DNA from: Paraburkholderia lycopersici
GTDB lineage: Bacteria; Pseudomonadota; Gammaproteobacteria; Burkholderiales; Burkholderiaceae
Direction of reading: 5' to 3'
Length of the DNA stretch: 64,000 nt
NCBI RefSeq assembly: GCF_900096975.1
Contig: NZ_FMYQ01000014.1
Location: 62,001-126,000, forward strand
Each line of letters starts with the position of its first letter. Position 1 is the first letter of the stretch. The notes beneath the pieces were generated by a model. It worked only from the letters and a program-made list of their open reading frames with translations. It did not search any database and was not told where the DNA came from. Positions 16,803-25,848 of this stretch are shown one piece after another. The position numbers and the translations under genes were made by a program.

Positions 16803-17738
16803 ATGACCGACACTCCGAACAGCGCCTCCCCGGACAGCGCAGCCGTGCGCGCCTGGCTCGCCAGCCTGCAGATGCAGATCGCCGACGCGCTCGGCGCTTT
16901 CGACGGCACGCCGCTCGCCGCCGACAACTGGCAACGCGCCCCCGGCGACACGCTGCGCGGCGGCGGCTGCACGCGCATCATCGAAGGCGGCCAGTTCTTC
17001 GAGCGTGGCGGCATTGGCTTCTCCGACGTTTCCGGCGACGCCCTGCCGCCCTCCGCCACGGCCGCGCGCGCCCAGCTCACGGGCCACGGCTTCGAGGCGA
17101 TGGGCGTTTCGCTCGTGCTGCACCCGCGCAATCCGTACTGCCCGACCGTGCACATGAACGTGCGCATGCTGCTCGCCACCAGGGCGGGCGAGGCGCCGGT
17201 GTTCTGGTTCGGCGGCGGCATGGACCTCACGCCGTATTACGGCTTCGAGGAAGATGCGCAGCATTTTCACCGCGTGTGCCGCGACGCGCTCGCGCCCTAC
17301 GGCGCCGATCTCTATCCGCGCTTCAAGCGCTGGTGCGACGACTACTTTTTCCTGAAGCACCGCAACGAGGCGCGCGGCGTGGGCGGCATTTTCTTCGACG
17401 ACTACGCCGAAGGCGGCTTCGACCAGGCGTTCGCGATGCTGCGCAGCGTGGGCGACGGCTTCCTCAAGGCTTACCTGCCGATCATCGAAAAGCGCCGCGC
17501 GACACCCTACGGCGAAGCCGAGCGCGAATTCCAGGCATACCGGCGGGGCCGCTATGTCGAGTTCAACCTGGTCTGGGACCGCGGCACGCATTTCGGCCTG
17601 CAAAGCGGCGGACGCACGGAATCGATCCTCATGTCGATGCCGCCGGGCGCCGCCTGGCGCTACGACTGGCAGCCGCAGCCCGGCACGCCGGAAGCGCGCC
17701 TCTATACCGACTTCCTGCCGGTGCGCGACTGGATCTGA
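16803..17738 (+). CDS. hemF: oxygen-dependent coproporphyrinogen III oxidase
   Basis: A 311-residue haem biosynthesis enzyme that decarboxylates coproporphyrinogen III to protoporphyrinogen IX using O2. Characteristic stretches are GGGCTRIIEGG, the segment NPYCPTVHMNVRML, FGGGMDLTPYYGFEEDAQHFH, RGVGGIFFDD, and the end RGTHFGLQSGGRTESILMSMPP. Size is typical. Four bases separate its stop from the GTG of nadD, so the two are probably cotranscribed. Confidence 0.97.
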   Translation: MTDTPNSASPDSAAVRAWLASLQMQIADALGAFDGTPLAADNWQRAPGDTLRGGGCTRIIEGGQFFERGGIGFSDVSGDALPPSATAARAQLTGHGFEAMGVSLVLHPRNPYCPTVHMNVRMLLATRAGEAPVFWFGGGMDLTPYYGFEEDAQHFHRVCRDALAPYGADLYPRFKRWCDDYFFLKHRNEARGVGGIFFDDYAEGGFDQAFAMLRSVGDGFLKAYLPIIEKRRATPYGEAEREFQAYRRGRYVEFNLVWDRGTHFGLQSGGRTESILMSMPPGAAWRYDWQPQPGTPEARLYTDFLPVRDWI

Positions 17739-17742
17739 CGCC

Positions 17743-18459
17743 GTGACGCAACCTTTCGCCGCCCCGCCCAGCGCGCTCGCACGGCGCGTCGGGCTGCTCG
17801 GCGGCACCTTCGATCCGATCCACGAGGGCCACCTCGCACTCGCGCGTCATTTCGCGCGCGTGCTGGATCTGAACGAGCTGGTCCTGCTGCCCGCCGGCCA
17901 GCCGTGGCAGAAGCCCGGCGTCACGGCGGCGCGTCATCGGCTCGCGATGACGCGCGCCGCCGCCGCCTCGCTCGCGCCGCCGGGCGTGACGGTCAGCGTC
18001 GACGCCGACGAAATCGAGCATCGCGGCCCGACCTACACGGTCGACACACTGCGCCGCTGGCGTGCGAAGCGCGCAAGCAACGGCGCGGCGGCACTCACGC
18101 TGCTGATGGGCGCCGATCAACTGCTGCATCTCGATTCGTGGCACGAATGGCGTTCGCTGTTCGCGCTCGCGCATCTGGGCGTGGCGAGCCGTCCGGGCTT
18201 CGACTTCGCGGCGCTGCCGCCCGCAGTCGCCAGGGAAGTCGCCGCGCGCCGCGCGAGCGCGGCCACTCTCGCGGCAACGCCGCATGGCCACCTGCTGATC
18301 GACGAAACGCTCGCGCTCGACGTTTCGGCGACCGCCATCCGGCGCGACCTGCCGGCCTGCGTGGCGAGCGGGCAACGCGGCGGCACCGCCGCCGACAAGC
18401 TCCCCGCAGCCGTGTGGGACTATATCCTCCAACATCATCTCTATCTGCAACACGGGTAA
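17743..18459 (+). CDS. nadD: nicotinate-nucleotide adenylyltransferase
   Basis: A 238-residue nucleotidyltransferase that adenylates nicotinate mononucleotide in NAD synthesis. The family motif GGTFDPIHEGHL (about residues 19-30) and the C-terminal SATAIRRDL (ISxTxIR type) are visible, with GADQLLHLDSWHEW in between. The GTG start lies four bases after hemF; no ATG upstream fits. It opens the conserved nadD-rsfS-rlmH run. Confidence 0.95.
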   Translation: MTQPFAAPPSALARRVGLLGGTFDPIHEGHLALARHFARVLDLNELVLLPAGQPWQKPGVTAARHRLAMTRAAAASLAPPGVTVSVDADEIEHRGPTYTVDTLRRWRAKRASNGAAALTLLMGADQLLHLDSWHEWRSLFALAHLGVASRPGFDFAALPPAVAREVAARRASAATLAATPHGHLLIDETLALDVSATAIRRDLPACVASGQRGGTAADKLPAAVWDYILQHHLYLQHG

Positions 18460-18461
18460 CT

Positions 18462-18923
18462 ATGGACATCCGCAAACTTCAACGCGCCATCGTCGACGGT
18501 CTGGAAGACGTCAAGGCACAGGACATTCGCGTCTTCAACACGAGCCATCTGACCGAGCTGTTCGACCGCGTGGTCGTCGCGAGCGGCACCTCGAACCGCC
18601 AGACCAAGGCGCTTGCCAACAGCGTGCGCGAAAAGGTCAAGGAAGCCGGCGGCGACATCGTCAGCACGGAAGGCGAGGATATCGGCGAATGGGTGCTCGT
18701 GGATTGCGGCGACGCGGTCGTCCACATCCTGCAGCCCGCGCTGCGCCAGTACTACAACCTCGAGGAGATCTGGGGCGACAAGCCGGTTCGCGTGAAGCTC
18801 GCGGCCAGCACGGGCTTCGTGGGCGCGCGCCCGAGCGAGCCGATGGACGACGAAGACGAGGACGAGGCACCGGTCGCGAAGAAGCCCGCGCGCAAAACCG
18901 CCGCGCGCAAGATCGCGAAATAA
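18462..18923 (+). CDS. rsfS: ribosome silencing factor RsfS
   Basis: A 153-residue protein of the Iojap/RsfS family, which binds ribosomal protein uL14 on the large subunit and blocks subunit joining in nutrient-poor conditions. The core DIRVFNTSHLTELFDRVVVASGTS and GDIVSTEGEDIGEWVLVDCGDAVVHI is standard. After residue about 120 there is an acidic run (DDEDEDEA) and a Lys/Arg/Ala-rich tail, an extension not present in E. coli RsfS. It starts two bases after nadD. Confidence 0.95.
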   Translation: MDIRKLQRAIVDGLEDVKAQDIRVFNTSHLTELFDRVVVASGTSNRQTKALANSVREKVKEAGGDIVSTEGEDIGEWVLVDCGDAVVHILQPALRQYYNLEEIWGDKPVRVKLAASTGFVGARPSEPMDDEDEDEAPVAKKPARKTAARKIAK

Positions 18924-18943
18924 GCGCAGCACGCTTCCAACCG

Positions 18944-19414
18944 ATGAAACTGCACATCGTCGCCGTCGGCCACAAGATGCCGGACTGGATTGCCGAGGGC
19001 TTCGAGGAATATACGAAGCGCATGCCGCCCGAGCTGCGCATCGAACTGCGCGAGGTGAAGCCCGAACAGCGCTCGTCCGGCCGCCCGGCCGAGAGCGTGA
19101 TGGCCGCCGAGCGCACGCGCATCGAAGCCGCGCTGCCGAAGAACGCGCGCATCGTCGCGCTCGACGAACGCGGCAAGGACTGGACCACGATGCAGCTCGC
19201 CAAGGCGCTGCCGCTCTGGCAGCGGGACGGCCGCGACGTGGCGTTCCTGATCGGCGGCGCGGACGGCCTCGACCCCGAGCTCAAGTCGCGCGCCGACACG
19301 CTGCTGCGCCTTTCCTCCCTCACGCTTCCGCATGCGATGGTGCGCGTGCTGCTCGCCGAGCAGCTTTACCGCGCCTGGACCATCACGCAGAATCACCCCT
19401 ATCATCGCGTGTGA
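18944..19414 (+). CDS. rlmH: 23S rRNA pseudouridine-1915 N3-methyltransferase
   Basis: A 156-residue SPOUT-class methyltransferase that modifies pseudouridine 1915 in helix 69 of 23S rRNA. The SAM-binding knot region FLIGGADGL (about 103-111), the stretch LSSLTLPHAMVRVLLAEQLYR, and the ending NHPYHRV are diagnostic. Length matches E. coli RlmH (155). It is downstream of rsfS in the usual order. Confidence 0.96.
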   Translation: MKLHIVAVGHKMPDWIAEGFEEYTKRMPPELRIELREVKPEQRSSGRPAESVMAAERTRIEAALPKNARIVALDERGKDWTTMQLAKALPLWQRDGRDVAFLIGGADGLDPELKSRADTLLRLSSLTLPHAMVRVLLAEQLYRAWTITQNHPYHRV

Positions 19415-19536
19415 AGCGGTTCTGAAGCACGCATGAAGCCGGTATCCGGCACGCCCGAGCCGCTCTGGGCGCGCGCCCCGCGCCTCACGGCAGGCACGCT
19501 CGCCAACCCGAAGTCCGTCACGTCCAAGACGCTCCG

Positions 19537-20160
19537 ATGCCCACTAACGCGCCCTATCCGTTCGTCTATCTCGCCTCGCAAAGCCCGCGGCGCCAGGAGC
19601 TGCTGCAACAGCTCGGCGTGCGCTTCGAACTGCTGCTGCCGCGTCCCGACGAAGACGCCGAAGCGCTCGAAGCCGTGCTGCCCGGCGAGCACGCCGCCGT
19701 CTACGTCGAGCGCGTGTGCGCCGCCAAAGCCGACGCCGCGCGTGCGCGCCTCGTGGCCGGCGCACACAGCCATGCGCCGATTCTCACGGCCGACACCACG
19801 GTGTCCATCGACGGCCACATTCTCGGCAAGCCGCACGACGCCGCCGAAGCCTACGCGATGCTCGAGCGGCTCGCGGGCCGCGAGCACGAAGTGCTCACGG
19901 CCGTGGCCGTGGTGAACGCCGAAGGCGTGTGCCTGCCCGTCGCGGTCTCGCGTTCGCACGTGCGCTTCGCGAGCATGCTGCCCGCCGCGATCGCACGCTA
20001 CGTGGCGAGCGGCGAACCGTTCGGCAAGGCCGGCGCATACGGCATTCAGGGCCGCGCGGCGGAATTCGTGGAGCGAATCGACGGGTCCTATTCGGGTATC
20101 ATGGGTTTGCCATTATTCGAAACGGCCGCCCTCCTGCGCGCCGCGGGCATCGACTTCTAG
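19537..20160 (+). CDS. maf: Maf-family nucleotide pyrophosphatase
   Basis: A 207-residue Maf/Ham1-fold protein that hydrolyses non-canonical or specific nucleoside triphosphates (dTTP/UTP type in the YhdE subgroup). It has LASQSPRRQELLQQLG at about 12-27, the catalytic ADTTVSIDG, a GREHEVLTAVAV segment and KAGAYGIQGRAAEFVERIDGSYSGIMGLPL. It lies between rlmH and rng, eight bases before rng, as in many beta-proteobacteria. Confidence 0.93.
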   Translation: MPTNAPYPFVYLASQSPRRQELLQQLGVRFELLLPRPDEDAEALEAVLPGEHAAVYVERVCAAKADAARARLVAGAHSHAPILTADTTVSIDGHILGKPHDAAEAYAMLERLAGREHEVLTAVAVVNAEGVCLPVAVSRSHVRFASMLPAAIARYVASGEPFGKAGAYGIQGRAAEFVERIDGSYSGIMGLPLFETAALLRAAGIDF

Positions 20161-20168
20161 AACAAATC

Positions 20169-21638
20169 ATGAACGAAGAAATCCTGATCAACGTCACGCC
20201 CCAGGAGACGCGCGTCGCATTGGTCCAGCAAGGCGCAGTACAGGAGCTTCACGTCGAGCGCACGCTGTCGCGCGGGCGCGTCGGCAACGTCTATCTCGGC
20301 AAGGTCGTGCGCGTGCTGCCCGGCATGCAGTCCGCGTTCATCGACATCGGCCTCGAACGCGCCGCATTTCTGCACGTGGCCGACATCTGGCATCCGCGCA
20401 TCGCCGGCGAAGCGCATGCGAGCGTGCATCATCAGCCCATCGAAAAGACCGTGTTCGAAGGGCAAACGCTCATGGTGCAGGTCGTGAAGGACCCGATCGG
20501 CACAAAAGGCGCGCGGCTCTCCACACAGGTGAGCATTGCCGGGCGCACGCTCGTGTATCTGCCGCAGGAACCGCATATCGGCATTTCGCAGAAGATCGAA
20601 AGCGAGGCCGAACGCGAAGCGGTGCGCGCGCGCCTCACGGCCGTGCTGCCCGCCGACGAAAAGGGCGGCTACATCGTGCGCACGATCGCCGAGGACGCCA
20701 CGAGCGAAGAACTCGCCGCCGACGTGGCATATCTGCGCAAGACGTGGGCGACGATCCTCGCGCAGGCGCAGCGCGTGCCCGCCACGAGCCTGCTTTATCA
20801 AGACCTGAATCTCGCGCAGCGCGTGCTGCGCGACTTCGTGAACGACGAAACCTCGCGCATTCAGGTCGATTCGCGCGAAACGTTCCAGAAGCTCACCGAG
20901 TTCTCCACCGAATTCACGCCCGCCGTGTTGCCGAAGCTGCATCACTACACGGGCGAGCGGCCGCTCTTCGACCTCTACAACATCGAGGCCGAAATTCAGC
21001 GCGCACTCTCGCGGCGCGTCGATCTCAAGTCGGGCGGCTACCTCGTGATCGACCAGACCGAGGCGATGACGACCATCGACGTGAACACGGGCGGCTACGT
21101 GGGCGCGCGCAACTTCGACGACACGATATTCAAGACGAACCTCGAAGCCGCGCATACGATCGCGCGGCAATTGCGTCTGCGCAATCTGGGCGGCGTCATC
21201 ATCATCGACTTCATCGACATGGAAAACATCGAGCATCGCGACCAGGTGCTCGGCGAACTGAAGAAGGCGCTTTCGCGCGACCGCACGCGCGTGACCGTGA
21301 ACGGCTTCTCGCAGCTTGGCCTCGTGGAAATGACGCGCAAGCGCACGCGCGAATCGCTTGCACATGTGTTGTGCGAGCCGTGCCCGACATGCCTCGGCAA
21401 GGGGCAGGTCAAAACCGCGCGCACGGTTTGCTACGACGTGCTGCGCGAGATTCTGCGCGAGTCGCGGCAGTTCAATCCGCGCGAGTTCCGCGTGGTCGCT
21501 TCGCAGCAGGTCATCGATTTATTCCTCGAGGAAGAATCGCAGCACCTCGCCATGTTGATCGACTTCATCGGCAAGCCGGTGTCACTGCAGGTGGAGTCGA
21601 ACCTGAGTCAGGAACAGTATGACATCGTGCTGATGTAG
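20169..21638 (+). CDS. rng: ribonuclease G
   Basis: A 489-residue endoribonuclease of the RNase E/G family that matures the 5' end of 16S rRNA and cleaves mRNAs. The S1 domain with GNVYLGKVVRVLPGMQSAFIDIGLERAAFLH is at about 35-65. The catalytic aspartates lie in TTIDVNTGGYVG (about residue 303) and IIIDFIDM (about 346). The zinc-link cysteines are in CEPCPTCLGKG. It lacks the long C-terminal scaffold of RNase E, so RNase G is the better name. Confidence 0.97.
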   Translation: MNEEILINVTPQETRVALVQQGAVQELHVERTLSRGRVGNVYLGKVVRVLPGMQSAFIDIGLERAAFLHVADIWHPRIAGEAHASVHHQPIEKTVFEGQTLMVQVVKDPIGTKGARLSTQVSIAGRTLVYLPQEPHIGISQKIESEAEREAVRARLTAVLPADEKGGYIVRTIAEDATSEELAADVAYLRKTWATILAQAQRVPATSLLYQDLNLAQRVLRDFVNDETSRIQVDSRETFQKLTEFSTEFTPAVLPKLHHYTGERPLFDLYNIEAEIQRALSRRVDLKSGGYLVIDQTEAMTTIDVNTGGYVGARNFDDTIFKTNLEAAHTIARQLRLRNLGGVIIIDFIDMENIEHRDQVLGELKKALSRDRTRVTVNGFSQLGLVEMTRKRTRESLAHVLCEPCPTCLGKGQVKTARTVCYDVLREILRESRQFNPREFRVVASQQVIDLFLEEESQHLAMLIDFIGKPVSLQVESNLSQEQYDIVLM

Positions 21639-21674
21639 CGCGATGCCGTTTAGCGCATCACCGGAGCATCGCTG

Positions 21675-22775
21675 TTGAATCACCAGCGCGTCACCATTGA
21701 GCAGATCGGCGAATTCGATGAGATCGTCGACGTGAGAACGCCGCTCGAATTCGCGGAGGATCACGTTCCCGGCGCGATCAACGCGCCCGTGCTCAGCAAC
21801 GAGGAGCGCGTGATCGTCGGGACGATGTACAGGAACGCCCCGTTCGACGCCACGCGCGTAGGCGCGGCGCTGGCCGCGCGCAACATCGCGAGGCATCTCG
21901 ATACGACCTTCGCCGATCGCCCGCGCAACTGGCGCCCGCTCATCTACTGCTGGCGCGGCGGCAAGCGTTCGGGCTCGATGACGGCGATGTTCAACATGAT
22001 CGGCTGGCGCGCGCGCCAGCTCGAGGGCGGTTACAAGGCCTACCGCCACACGGTGGTCGAAGCGCTCGGCAGCCTGCCCGGCGCGTTCCGCTACATCGTG
22101 CTCGCGGGGCCAACGGGCAGCGGCAAGACACGCCTTCTGAAAGCGCTCGGCGCGGCCGGCGCGCAGACGCTCGACCTCGAAGGGGTCGCCGCGCATCGCG
22201 GCTCGCTGCTCGGCGCATTGCCCACGCGCGCGCAGCCCACGCAAAAGTCGTTCGACACGGCGCTCGTGCAAACGCTGCGCACGTTCGACGCCGCGCAACC
22301 CGTGTTCGTCGAAGCGGAAAGCCGGCGCATCGGCGCGATCACGCTGCCGGTCGCCCTCGTCGGGCACATTCGCGGTGCGCCTTGCGTCGTGGTCGATGTC
22401 GCGCGCGAGGAACGCGTCGCGCTACTGCTGGAAGAGTACGGCCATTTGCTGGCCGACCGTGCGTATTTCCGCGAGCAACTGGTGAAGCTCACGCCGCTGC
22501 ATGGGCGCGAGCGTATCGAGAACTGGTGCGGCTTGCTCGACGCGGACCGGCGCGCCGAGTTGTCCGAAGCGCTCATCGCCGAGCACTACGACCCCGCCTA
22601 TACGCGCAGCACGCGGCGCCACTATCCGAAACTCGCGAAGTCGCTGCACTTCGCATTCCAGCCGATGACGGGCGACACGCTCGCGCAGGCGCGCGCGCTG
22701 CTCGAGCAATTGCAGGAGTCGTCACACGCCGGCGAGCCAACGGCCAGCGAAGCCGAAGCGCCTCGCGCCGTCTGA
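21675..22775 (+). CDS. mnmH: tRNA 2-selenouridine/geranyl-2-thiouridine synthase
   Basis: A 366-residue two-domain protein: rhodanese domain with catalytic Cys92 in YCWRGGKRSGS, then a P-loop domain with Walker A GPTGSGKT at 145-152. MnmH (SelU, YbbB) geranylates 2-thiouridine at the wobble position and exchanges it for selenium. I used the TTG at 21675 because the rhodanese fold begins right after it and no closer ATG fits. No selD or selA is in this window. It is 36 bases after rng and may share its transcript. Confidence 0.93.
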   Translation: MNHQRVTIEQIGEFDEIVDVRTPLEFAEDHVPGAINAPVLSNEERVIVGTMYRNAPFDATRVGAALAARNIARHLDTTFADRPRNWRPLIYCWRGGKRSGSMTAMFNMIGWRARQLEGGYKAYRHTVVEALGSLPGAFRYIVLAGPTGSGKTRLLKALGAAGAQTLDLEGVAAHRGSLLGALPTRAQPTQKSFDTALVQTLRTFDAAQPVFVEAESRRIGAITLPVALVGHIRGAPCVVVDVAREERVALLLEEYGHLLADRAYFREQLVKLTPLHGRERIENWCGLLDADRRAELSEALIAEHYDPAYTRSTRRHYPKLAKSLHFAFQPMTGDTLAQARALLEQLQESSHAGEPTASEAEAPRAV

Positions 22776-22915
22776 CGCACCCCTGCTCTGTTCCTGCCAC
22801 GTACTTCACAAAAGCCGCGCCGGGCCCCAGGACGACGATGAGGCCCGGCCGAAGCCATCAGTATCCCGATGGCGGCGGTATTGCACGGCCAACTCACGTG
22901 CGGCGTGCGGCACGC

Positions 22916-23233
22916 TTAGCGCGAGTACATCGCGTTCCAGTCTTCGGCCGACACTGCGGCGCGGCCGCCCGACTGCGACGCATTCGCCACGCCGCCGAAA
23001 CCGCTGTTCGCGCCGTTGAGCGCGGCGACCTTCGCCTGGGCGGCCTGAATGGCTTCGGGATAGTGGGCGTTGTCGCCATCGCCGACACGGTAGCCCACCT
23101 GCTGAAGCTGCACGAGTTCGGCGCGCACCTGGGCGCGGGTGATGGTGGAATGCGACTGCGCGAACGAAGCGGCAGGAGCAACAAGGGCGGCGATAGCGGC
23201 GGCAGCGGCAACAGTGTGGATCAGGGACTTCAT
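22916..23233 (-). CDS. DUF4148 secreted protein
   Basis: A 105-residue protein with a clear signal peptide (MKSLIHTVAAAAAIAALVAP, cleavage near residue 25 at SFA-Q). It continues with the DUF4148 pattern ITRAQVRAELVQLQQVGYRVGDGDNAHYPEAIQAAQAKVA. These small exported proteins are numerous in Burkholderiaceae and have no established role. GGAGG precedes the ATG at 23233. The region upstream has a recognisable promoter with two operator-like repeats, suggesting tight control. Confidence 0.88.
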   Translation of the reverse strand: MKSLIHTVAAAAAIAALVAPAASFAQSHSTITRAQVRAELVQLQQVGYRVGDGDNAHYPEAIQAAQAKVAALNGANSGFGGVANASQSGGRAAVSAEDWNAMYSR

Positions 23234-23275
23234 GGAAACGACCTCCAGTTGGAATAGACGGCCGGCGTGCCAAGG

Positions 23276-23340
23276 TATGTACATGCGACCGATGTACACA
23301 TCGTATGCTCATGAAACCCTAGGGTTAACCCCTAGAATCC
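23276..23340 (-). promoter_or_regulatory. promoter of the DUF4148 gene with palindromic operators
   Basis: On the minus strand TTAACC (23328-23323) and TACGAT (23305-23300) stand 17 bases apart as -35 and -10. The -35 is embedded in a near-perfect palindrome (CTAGGGTTAACCCCTAG, 23319-23335, one extra C). Just downstream of the -10 are two ATGTACA copies starting at 23277 and 23292, 15 bases apart, the first extended to the palindrome ATGTACAT. This layout fits an activator site over the -35 and a second factor site over the start, though the proteins are unknown. Confidence 0.55.
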
Positions 23341-23403
23341 TAAGGCACTATTCCAGTTCGAGGCAAGGTCCGCTGCGATCCGTCACTCAAACCCACTAGC
23401 GCA

Positions 23404-24330
23404 CTAGCGGCGCGCCATGCCGCTGTCCGCCAACGAAGCGGTGTGTTGCAACTGCGCAGGCAGATCGGGTTCCCAGGCTTCGAGATCCTGGGTCGGGTAA
23501 AGGCCGAACGCGTACACCACGCGCTTGAGGCGGCTCACGAAGCCCGGTCGCGGCACGTTCGCAAGCGTGCCGGGCGCCGCCTCGGCCGTGCGGCTCATGT
23601 AGTTGCGCTTGAAATCGCGCTGCGAGACGCCCCACTTCATGAGGAACTCGCGGCCGCCGCGATTGCGGCGAATGCGCCCCGTCGTGCGACAGCCGAAATG
23701 GTAGATGCGGCTCGCGCCAACCGAACGGAACACGCGGCAGCCCACCAGCCAGAGCTTCATCAGGAAATCGTCGTCGCTGCTCATGCCGGGACCGAACTCG
23801 ATGCTGTACCCGCCCACGCGCAGCCAAAGCTCGCGGCTCACCAGCGTCGGCTGCAGCGCGATGCCGTTGCGGTCGGCGGTATTCATCTTCGCCGCGAATT
23901 CGAGCAGGCCCGGCTCGTTGAAATCGGCGGGCCCCGTGCCGAAGTGGGCGACCGTCACGAGGTCGTTACCGGTATCGGTCGGCTCGATGATCTGCGAAGC
24001 CAGATACGCAGGCGCGGCGCCGATCTTGCGCAGCGCGTCGACAAAGGCCGTGTCCCAACCCGGCGTGCAGAACATGTCGTCGTTCATGAACAGGATCCAC
24101 TCGCGCGAGGCGAGGCGCGCCACGTCGTTGACCGCGATGCACACCCCCACGTTCCCCTTGCTCCACGTATGGCGGAGCCCCTGCTCGCGGACCCAGTCGA
24201 GTGTCCCGTCGCTGCCGTCGTTGACGTGCACGAGAATCTCGTGCTCGAACGCGGAATGGCGCCGGATGCTGTCGACGCACAGTTTCAGGTACGGCAGGTT
24301 ATTCCATGTCGGGATCAGAATACTGAACAT
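23404..24330 (-). CDS. glycosyltransferase family 2
   Basis: A 308-residue GT-A fold glycosyltransferase. It opens with FSILIPTWNNLPYLKLCVDS, followed by VHVNDGSDGTLDWV and the nucleotide-sugar/metal site ILFMNDDMFC, then SSDDDFLMKLWLVGC. It is probably cytosolic or peripheral and adds a sugar to LPS or another envelope glycan. It lies 11 bases downstream of the O-antigen ligase gene and is probably cotranscribed with it. Donor and acceptor cannot be read from sequence. Confidence 0.88.
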   Translation of the reverse strand: MFSILIPTWNNLPYLKLCVDSIRRHSAFEHEILVHVNDGSDGTLDWVREQGLRHTWSKGNVGVCIAVNDVARLASREWILFMNDDMFCTPGWDTAFVDALRKIGAAPAYLASQIIEPTDTGNDLVTVAHFGTGPADFNEPGLLEFAAKMNTADRNGIALQPTLVSRELWLRVGGYSIEFGPGMSSDDDFLMKLWLVGCRVFRSVGASRIYHFGCRTTGRIRRNRGGREFLMKWGVSQRDFKRNYMSRTAEAAPGTLANVPRPGFVSRLKRVVYAFGLYPTQDLEAWEPDLPAQLQHTASLADSGMARR

Positions 24331-24341
24331 GCGGTTTTGAC

Positions 24342-25622
24342 CTATGAAGGGTCGGACTGGACAGCCGCGCGGTCGGCGATCGCCGCGAGGACGCCGATCA
24401 CGGTCGCATAGAAAGACACCGTGCTCTTGAGGTCGAAGGTTTCGACCGTCAGCCCGAAAACGAGAAACATCAGGACAAAGGACAGCCCCATCAGCGCCGT
24501 CCGCCGCGCCGTCCTCGATGCGGATTGCAGCTTCGCGGCGAAAAAGACACCCGGCACGACGTAGATCGCCAGCAGCGCGAGACCGCCCACGATACCGTAG
24601 TTGGCCATATAGGCGAGCAGCTGGTTGTGCACTTCGCCTTCGCCGAACGCCGCCGCGACCGGCGTGAGCGCACCTTGCCGCGCGAGCGACGTCATCTTGT
24701 CGCGAAATCCGTCGCCGCCGAGGCCCAGCACCGGATGCTCGGCGATCAGCTTCGAGGCCGCTTCGTAAAGCTGCAGGCGCACGCCGACGGACGTATCGCG
24801 GTTGCCGTGCGAGTATTGCGTCAAGTCGGACGACACCATGTCGACGCGCTCGCGCACCGTCCCCGAAAGCCCGTAGACAAGCCCGAGCAGCAACGCGACG
24901 GTCACCGGCATCAGCACTTTCCAGTGGAACGGCTTGCCGCGGCCGAGCTCCCAAACGATCAGCACGGCGACGAGCGGAATCGCCGCCCAGCCGCCGCGGG
25001 CACCGGACAGCAACGAAGTGGCGAGGCCGGCAAACAGCCCGGCGACCTTGAGAATGCGCCAAAACACGCGGTCTTTGCGCCACCAGTTCAGCGCGATCGC
25101 CGAGAGCACGCCGAGCGCGAGCGCGAGATCGCCGAAATGGATCGGGTTCAGAAACTGACTGCCGACGCGGCCTTCGCCCCAGTCGCGCGGCGTGAGCAGC
25201 GCGATCGCGAGCGCGGAGAGAGCGCCTAGCGTAAAGGAGATATCCGCCCAGACGAAGATCCGCAGCGGTGCGCGGCGCAGGGCGAGAAAGATCGGAACGG
25301 CGAGCAGAAACCGCGACGGCGAATCCCAGGTCGGGAACAGGGGATGGCCATGCGAAAGCGTACTCAGCGCGACGGCGGCAACGGGGCCGCACAGCGCGAC
25401 GCAGAACGCCAGAGCGACACGGTCCAGAGGCGCATAGCCATACGGCGCGCCCGCGCGCCGCCAGCACAATGCCGCAAGCGTCACGACCGCCGCGCCGATC
25501 GACATGGCGCTCGAGGCGCCTTGCACGAGCATGGCGACGGAGGGAAATGCGAGAAGGAAAACCGCGGTCAGCCAGTCGCCGGGCACCGTGCGTCGGGGTT
25601 CAATCGTAACAGCTGTCGGCAT
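24342..25622 (-). CDS. O-antigen ligase (WaaL-like) family membrane protein
   Basis: A 426-residue protein with about ten to twelve hydrophobic spans and a large periplasmic loop. The loop contains HPVLGLGGDGF and EVHNQLLAYMANYGIVG, the Wzy/WaaL pattern around the conserved His. WaaL joins undecaprenyl-linked O-antigen to lipid A-core on the periplasmic side. SGARGGW before the loop is also family-typical. It could instead be a polymerase of the same superfamily. It is divergent from the GT9 gene. Confidence 0.85.
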   Translation of the reverse strand: MPTAVTIEPRRTVPGDWLTAVFLLAFPSVAMLVQGASSAMSIGAAVVTLAALCWRRAGAPYGYAPLDRVALAFCVALCGPVAAVALSTLSHGHPLFPTWDSPSRFLLAVPIFLALRRAPLRIFVWADISFTLGALSALAIALLTPRDWGEGRVGSQFLNPIHFGDLALALGVLSAIALNWWRKDRVFWRILKVAGLFAGLATSLLSGARGGWAAIPLVAVLIVWELGRGKPFHWKVLMPVTVALLLGLVYGLSGTVRERVDMVSSDLTQYSHGNRDTSVGVRLQLYEAASKLIAEHPVLGLGGDGFRDKMTSLARQGALTPVAAAFGEGEVHNQLLAYMANYGIVGGLALLAIYVVPGVFFAAKLQSASRTARRTALMGLSFVLMFLVFGLTVETFDLKSTVSFYATVIGVLAAIADRAAVQSDPS

Positions 25623-25662
25623 CGCTAAACTGCTTTGTCGGTAAGGTCGGTTGCTCGCTCCA

Positions 25663-25682
25663 CCCCTACGAGCTTGTAGGGG
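25663..25682 (-). other. leader hairpin upstream of the O-antigen ligase gene
   Basis: CCCCTAC / GTAGGGG forms a 7-bp stem with a 6-base loop about 40 bases before the ligase start. Further upstream the minus strand has TTCGAA and TACAAT, 17 bases apart, near 25700-25730 as a weak promoter. The hairpin may protect or attenuate the leader. Confidence 0.35.
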
Positions 25683-25848
25683 TCTGTGAAGCGAAACGCG
25701 ACATTGTACGCATACAACCTTCTCGTTCGAATCTGAGGCAAAACTTCCGCCCCGGCCGGGCCGCCCGACGCCGCGCGCCTTGATCTGTCACCAGTATGCC
25801 GAGTAGTGCCATGCTACACTAAGCGGTTACCTAAATAACAACCAGACC

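Noticed and set aside
16486..16806. Plus-strand ORF of 106 codons upstream of hemF
   Set aside because: Low-complexity Ala/Pro/Ser/Arg composition, no family character, and it runs into the hemF start.
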